Positions 59,440-64,000 of a DNA stretch of 64,000 bases are shown piece by piece. The number at the start of each line of letters is the position of its first letter. Within the stretch, counting starts at the first letter, position 1. The stretch is taken from contig NW_023501091.1 of the NCBI RefSeq assembly GCF_014066305.1, forward strand, positions 186,001-250,000, given 5' to 3'. Both the position numbers and the translations under genes were made by a program. The notes beneath the pieces were generated by a model that made no database searches, was not told the DNA's origin, and saw only the letters and a list, made by a program, of their open reading frames with translations. The stretch comes from Letharia columbiana. Taxonomy: Eukaryota > Ascomycota > Lecanoromycetes > Lecanorales > Parmeliaceae.

Positions 59440-61022
59440 TCATAGGTCATCTTTCCTTGATCGCTGTGGTGATAACTTCTCCTCGTAGCTCTCAAGGGAG
59501 CATCCTGTTGCTAAGCTGTCTGCCAAAAGCGGCCAAGTCCCCTCGAATCCGATGTTGGATGACCCGTAAGATCGTACGAGCATGGGACCGCCTGGAACTT
59601 TTGTTATCAATGCACAAGCAGGAGGTTGTTTTTCCTGCCGGTTAACAAGGCTAGGAGCCCCGATCAGTCGACCGTGTTGCTTGGGAGGATGGCCTGTGTG
59701 GTCGGCAATCTTTGCGAGAACCTTGACTAGTATCCGCATGATGTGAAGATCAATCAGTTTATGAGCAATGATTGGGTTCTTCCTGGGCTACTTCTCGACC
59801 CAGGTGGCCTCATCAGCGGTCACATGGCCAAATGGATAGCAGCTTGGGATCTATGTTTTTTTTTTGTTGGATCTGATATGACTAGGATTGTGCGGCAGCG
59901 GAGCGCTTATATTGGGGAGGACCGCTGCCTGGAGGTGTGTAGTCAGACCACTAAGGATTGCCGGTCCGACGACCGCAAGAATCTGTGCTGGAGGAGCATC
60001 ATAGGGTGTCGCTGGTGCTAGATACGAAGAAAGTGTCGGTTGTGCTGGGGCAGCCATGTTGCGATTTTGATGGTTAGGTGCGAGGTGTAGGGGTGTTGCG
60101 TAAGCAGATGAAGTAGCATTGTGGGAATATTTGTCAAGAGCCAATACCACCGCCAGGCTAGAGAATTTGTGGAGGAACACAATGTCAGACGCACGTGCCC
60201 AGAGAAAGATTAACGTAGGGGAAATCCGATGAGGGTTGCATGCTTCTTAAGGTCCTGTGCCCTCTAGGCGTAGTCATGGAAAACAGCCTAGCCAGAACAA
60301 CATCTGCGCTGCAACAACAAGGGGAGCACTCTAGGGCAATCATTGGTCAAGAGACCTCACGAATCACGTAAAACAGGGGCTAGTAGTAGATCAGCCAGCG
60401 AAGAACAACTCTCATTCTTTGAACTATCCTACAAAGAAATCCCCCCCCCCCCCCGCGATCTTCCCTCTTACCGCCTCTTGACATAGGGCTCTCCTCCGGC
60501 GCTCTGCCACAACTTCCTCAACTTGATCCGGGCGCGACACCGGCTAGAATAGCAAGTGCATCAGCTATACGCCCGAAAAGGGTTCCGATCAAAAGAGAAC
60601 TCACCGGCTCACCGACGAGTGTTTGCGTATACCCTGCTGGCCGTTGCGAAGGCCGATGCGGCTATGATCGAACGACACTACGCAACCCGATCAATACATT
60701 AGACTTCAAAAGGTTAACAACGAGGGTTATTACACAGCAATTGCTTATCCCAAAAGGCGATATCGGCCACGTTGGTGAGCTCGATTGGGGCCTGTAGCCC
60801 AGAAAACAACGCCGGAAAGGGCTGCAGTCCCCTAGCAGATAGGCGCGGAGCGGGAGAAGGGCCAGCGATGGGGGCTGGTGCTGGAGCGGGGGCAGCATGG
60901 GGGTTAGGCCCCGAGGAAAGGGTTGAGGGGTAAGGGTGGGAATGAGGCGGCGGCGGCATATTAATACCAAAAAGGGAGGGGTCTGGATACACAAAATCCC
61001 CGTCGGGCGGGGAAGCTGCCAT
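59440..61022 (-). pseudogene. Copy B of the repeated coding segment (partner of 17.66-18.5 kb)
   Basis: Minus-strand blocks read in the same order as copy A. The first is an ORF at 60714-61022 beginning MAASPPDGDFVYPDPSLFGI, then a Pro/Ala-rich stretch (NPHAAPAPAPAPIAGPSP). A second ORF (59851-60180) has PAQPTLSSYLAPATPYDAPP. The last block is GRLIGAPSLVNR, then KVPGGPMLVRSYGS at 59.7-59.57 kb. Frames are open over short distances only and I could not join them with confident introns, so it is either a degraded gene or a multi-exon gene I cannot resolve. It follows the Mg-chelatase-like gene, with 17 bp between that gene's stop and the first ATG. Function unknown. Confidence 0.45.
60441..60454. 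repeat. Poly-C run of 14
   Basis: Fourteen consecutive C in otherwise ordinary sequence. It is prone to sequencing-length error and could form an i-motif or G-quadruplex on the other strand. Confidence 0.9.
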
Positions 61023-61039
61023 AATGATAATTGTAGGTT

Positions 61040-62984
61040 TTAAATCGGTGTATCTACCGATGCTAGGACTTCTTCGATCACTTGCGATGGATCATATCCC
61101 TTGAGAACAGCAGACGCCGCTTGAAAATCGCTCCCGTATTGAATGCTTCGTTCGGCTTCGGGCCCAATTATTGTGACGCGATGGGGGTAGATCTTGCGTA
61201 TAGCAAGTGCAACTAGAGACGGGGACACGTATGATTGACCGTGTATGATAGCAAGATACCTATTGAGGTCAGTATATGAAGGGTATATAACTATAGGAAC
61301 GCCATACTGGACAAGATTGGTGAGGTGCTGAGTTGCTCTAGGCGATACCCCGCTACCAACCGCTCGATGCAATCGAAGGAATGTGATAATATTTTGCTGA
61401 TACGCCTTGATTTCGGCCGTCAAGTTGATATCCTCGCTCACTTCGGCTAATTGTCTGATCTCTTGTTGCGTGAAACTGTGCGGCGGTACTATGTCTGATG
61501 AGTACTGAGCACTGGATCGATGGATGACGGAAGAGACGGAGGCGTGATCGTCTTCTATCCACTCAGAGGCTTCTTCTAGGTTGGCAAATCCGTCTTCTTG
61601 ACTATGGTAATGCGATATGAAGATGTGGTCGCGCTAATAATGTTCAGCGCACGCCTGACAGCTGTCAGCTACGAGACCAACCAGATGATGGTTGAGACGA
61701 GGCTCTGAACTCGAGGTGACCAGGACAAGAAGAAACGTCTTTGGTGCTGTATGAATAGCGGTATGGGTGAATATGCGTTTGGTGCGCAAGAGCTCAATGG
61801 ATGGTCAGCTTTCAAGCGTTTGAAAGTGGCTTTCTGGTGGCTTACTTCCAGAGCTTGAATTTGTATATCTTCGCTCGCTAAAGATAGGCCCGTGATCAGG
61901 ACAACGTTGGCGATACTTCGATCATCTTGTTGCCTCTCATTTTGCTTTGTGCGGATTGGTTGTATCGGACTCGCAGAGCGGCGTTTTGCCGGCCCATAAT
62001 GCCTTCGCGACGACTAGCGCGGTTTAATCAGTATGTTACTAAGGCAGATCCAACGCAAAAGAATCCACGGATCCATGACCCACATCAGCGGGCCACCCGA
62101 TACGCCAATTAAATGTACGACATTACAGCCGAAAGATCAAGTGAGAGAGCCGAAGGTTTCGAAAGAGAAAGGGAATGCCAAGATCTGAATGCAGTATAGA
62201 TACGAGGCTGTATGCAAAGCCCACTTATAAGAGCTTCACGGATCAAGAGGAAGAGGGTAAAAGCTTTCAGCCAGACATCCAGCTGAAATACAAGACCTTT
62301 CGCTCCTTTCTTGGGGAAATGAGAGTGTGCACCTAAGATCATTAAGAGAACAACACAGGCTTCTCGTTACGTCTCTCGACTGTTCAACACCTCGAACCAG
62401 AGCGTCTCCAAAATGCCACATCAGTATAATGCTTTCTTCCTACGAGAGCTGGTGGCCTTGACTATCTGCAAGTGCATAACGCTGAAAGAGAAAGATCTTT
62501 GGAAAAATAGGACGCGGAGAAAGGCGATCAATGTATATTTTTTTAATTCATGCACAAAAGCAGACAAGGATCCAAGAAGACAAAGGCTGAAGATGAGAGG
62601 CATTCAAAGTTTCAAAACCTACCTGGTCTGAATCCATGCTTGTTCCCAGTTCCCCATTGTCTAACCAGTCACTGGGTTTGCTGTCAATAAGGATACCATC
62701 CCTGAAGTCTTCCAGGGTGGTTGAATGGTTGCAATGAAGCACAGTATGATATAAGGCAAAGACATTGGAAGCGATCTGTCAGTCTCTTAGCCAATAGAAA
62801 TGGCTGGGGGAGATACAGTCCCTAGTACAAGCTGAAGTTCCTGCTCCAGTGAGTCCAAGTCATCTTGCTCTGCTGCTACGATACAATGCTGACCAGCCAC
62901 AAGGCTCAGAAGCATTGCAAGCTCGAGGTCAGTGAGTTCTTGCACTCTCTCAACCAGTCCAGAAGGGTCCACTGTGTCTGGCAT
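61040..62984 (-). CDS. Magnesium-chelatase-like (ChlI-related) fungal protein
   Basis: Multi-exon minus-strand gene. Resolved exons are 62829-62984, 62623-62775, 61846-62013, 61682-61792, 61308-61633 and 61040-61259. The N terminus is MPDTVDPSGLVERVQELTDL and LAMLLSLVAGQHCIVAAE; an ATG 15 codons upstream at 63029 is possible. It continues with SNVFALYHTVLHCNHSTTLE, NVVLITGLSLASEDIQIQAL, LLRTKRIFTHTAIHTAPKTF, HIFISHYHSQEDGFANLEE and a helical end (YVSPSLVALAIRKIYPHRVT; EAERSIQYGSDFQAASAVL). This matches a fungal family annotated from distant similarity to Mg-chelatase subunit I, not a working chelatase. The linker between 62014 and 62622 is unresolved: it may be intron or contain another exon. 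All other junctions hold phase, with 48-53 nt introns. Confidence 0.65.
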
Positions 62985-63335
62985 GGTGGGGAACCGTCCG
63001 GGGTTGTCTTCTATTGGCTTTGCTCTCATGTACTTGAATATTCTGACCCCGTTCTTTGTCCCCTCTCACACTGGACTGGACCTTTCCTTCAATCATTTGC
63101 AATACTATCTGGGCTAGTTATGTTATCAGCGACGTCCAGACACACTTGCTGGTTTGAGGCTCTGCGGAAGCTATTATAGCATGAACGTTCGGATAGGACG
63201 GTAGTACTACAACGACGACACCCGCTCCAAACTCCTACCACGTTATTTTTTACCTAGTCACTGCATTTAAAGACCCTACTTTGAGTGTCACGAAACTCAG
63301 TATGCTGAGACCGTCTTCTTTCCAGTTTCAGACCA
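62985..63335. promoter_or_regulatory. Divergent promoter, Mg-chelatase-like gene and VPS16
   Basis: About 350 bp between divergent start codons, shorter if the ATG at 63029 is used. No specific site claimed. Confidence 0.5.
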
Positions 63336-64000
63336 ATGCCGAACCCCACTGCTGATTGGGAAAGAGTTGGAGATAGATTCTACCGCAAAATCAAGCTTTA
63401 CGATGCTGTTTTTGACCAAGATTTGGAACTTGAGAACTATGTGATAGCTGGGGCTCCATGTGCAGGAGCGATCGGTAGCTCTTGATGTGGATGGCGCCTC
63501 GAAACCAGAAGCTGATGACTTTCTAGCCTTGTACCGGGACGAAGACAAGCTACATACATACCGAGGATCTCAAGCCTCCAAATCTGGCATTGATATCTAT
63601 AGCTGCGCAGGGAAACTAATACGTAGAATCAATGTGGGTGATACATACCCGAGTACTAGAGGTCTAAATGTGCAGTGACTGATATATGCAGTGGGACAAA
63701 GGCTCAATACGTGGGCTAGGATGGTCAGAAGATGAGAAGCTACTCGTCGTTACAGAGGATGGCATAGTCAGATGCTACTACGATCTGCAAGGCGATTTCA
63801 CCCAATTCTCTCTTGGCAATGTATGTCCGTCGGAAGCAAACCTCGGCTTCAAGGACTGATCAACGAAGCACTAGGGCGCTGAGCAACACGGAGTGAAGGC
63901 CTGCCGCTTCTGGTCCACTGGCTTCGTTGCGATCCTTTCGAATAATCGCCTGATAGCCGTGTCACACTATAATGAACCACGGCCCAAGCTTCTTGCCATT
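63336..64000 (+). CDS. VPS16: Vacuolar protein sorting protein 16, N-terminal part
   Basis: Core subunit of the HOPS and CORVET tethering complexes at the vacuole/endosome. The gene runs off the right edge. Four exons are visible, 63336-63474, 63527-63633, 63692-63820 and 63875 onward, with introns of 52, 58 and 54 nt. The protein begins MPNPTADWERVGDRFYRKIK and continues AVFDQDLELENYVIAGAP, then IALYRDEDKLHTYRGSQASK, IDIYSCAGKLIRRIN, WDKGSIRGLGWSEDEKLLVV and TEDGIVRCYYDLQGDFTQFS. This is the N-terminal beta-propeller of Vps16. Junction phases are all consistent. It is divergent from the Mg-chelatase-like gene. Confidence 0.88.

Noticed and set aside
61040..61441. ORF read as a retroelement gag protein
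   Set aside because: Upstream exons in the same gene show it is the C terminus of the Mg-chelatase-like protein (FISHYHSQEDGFANLEE and on).

Overview
The window is nuclear DNA of a filamentous ascomycete (Pezizomycotina, probably a Dothideomycete). Genes carry short 45-120 nt introns with GT..AG borders and CTRAC/CTGAC-like branch sites. They encode fungal-specific products (Mdm10, Zrg17, Dug3, a GT32 mannosyltransferase) beside pan-eukaryotic ones (Nup192, cullin 4, Mrt4, U1-70K, triosephosphate isomerase, Lcb2, Vps16). The lineage is judged from protein character only. Splice sites were placed by hand, by requiring frame continuity and conserved protein sequence, with no transcript data.

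Layout. 0-15 kb: the 3' end of a secreted ferritin-like protein gene, Nup192, a decayed membrane-protein pseudogene, cullin 4 and an F-box-like gene. 15-19 kb: a gene-poor block with Ty1/copia RNase H debris, broken coding remnants and a 113 bp tandem repeat. 19.9-28.7 kb: a dense housekeeping block (two-TM protein, Mrt4, U1-70K, mitochondrial ribosomal mL43, triosephosphate isomerase, a His-rich protein), mostly in divergent pairs. 30.7-40.2 kb: a HAM1-domain protein with a QGY-repeat tail, Dug3, Zrg17 and Mdm10. 41.9-46 kb: two small genes sharing a short C-terminal motif, a minisatellite between them, and a bestrophin-type channel gene with an unresolved N terminus. 46.9-56.2 kb: acetoacetyl-CoA synthetase, a 1.2 kb inverted-repeat element next to its start codon, Lcb2 and a GT32 mannosyltransferase. 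56.9-64 kb: an acidic UBA-like protein, a degraded coding segment also found at 18 kb, a Mg-chelatase-like ATPase-related gene and the 5' end of VPS16.

There is no operon-like or biosynthetic cluster logic. Several genes serve the nuclear pore and RNA machinery (Nup192, U1-70K, Mrt4) or membrane and organelle biology (Mdm10, Zrg17, Lcb2, Vps16, GT32). The most interesting structures are the inverted-repeat element with 25 bp direct repeats that overlap the acetoacetyl-CoA synthetase start codon, and the duplicated segment shared by ~18 kb and ~60-61 kb, which appears to carry the tail of a neighbouring host gene.
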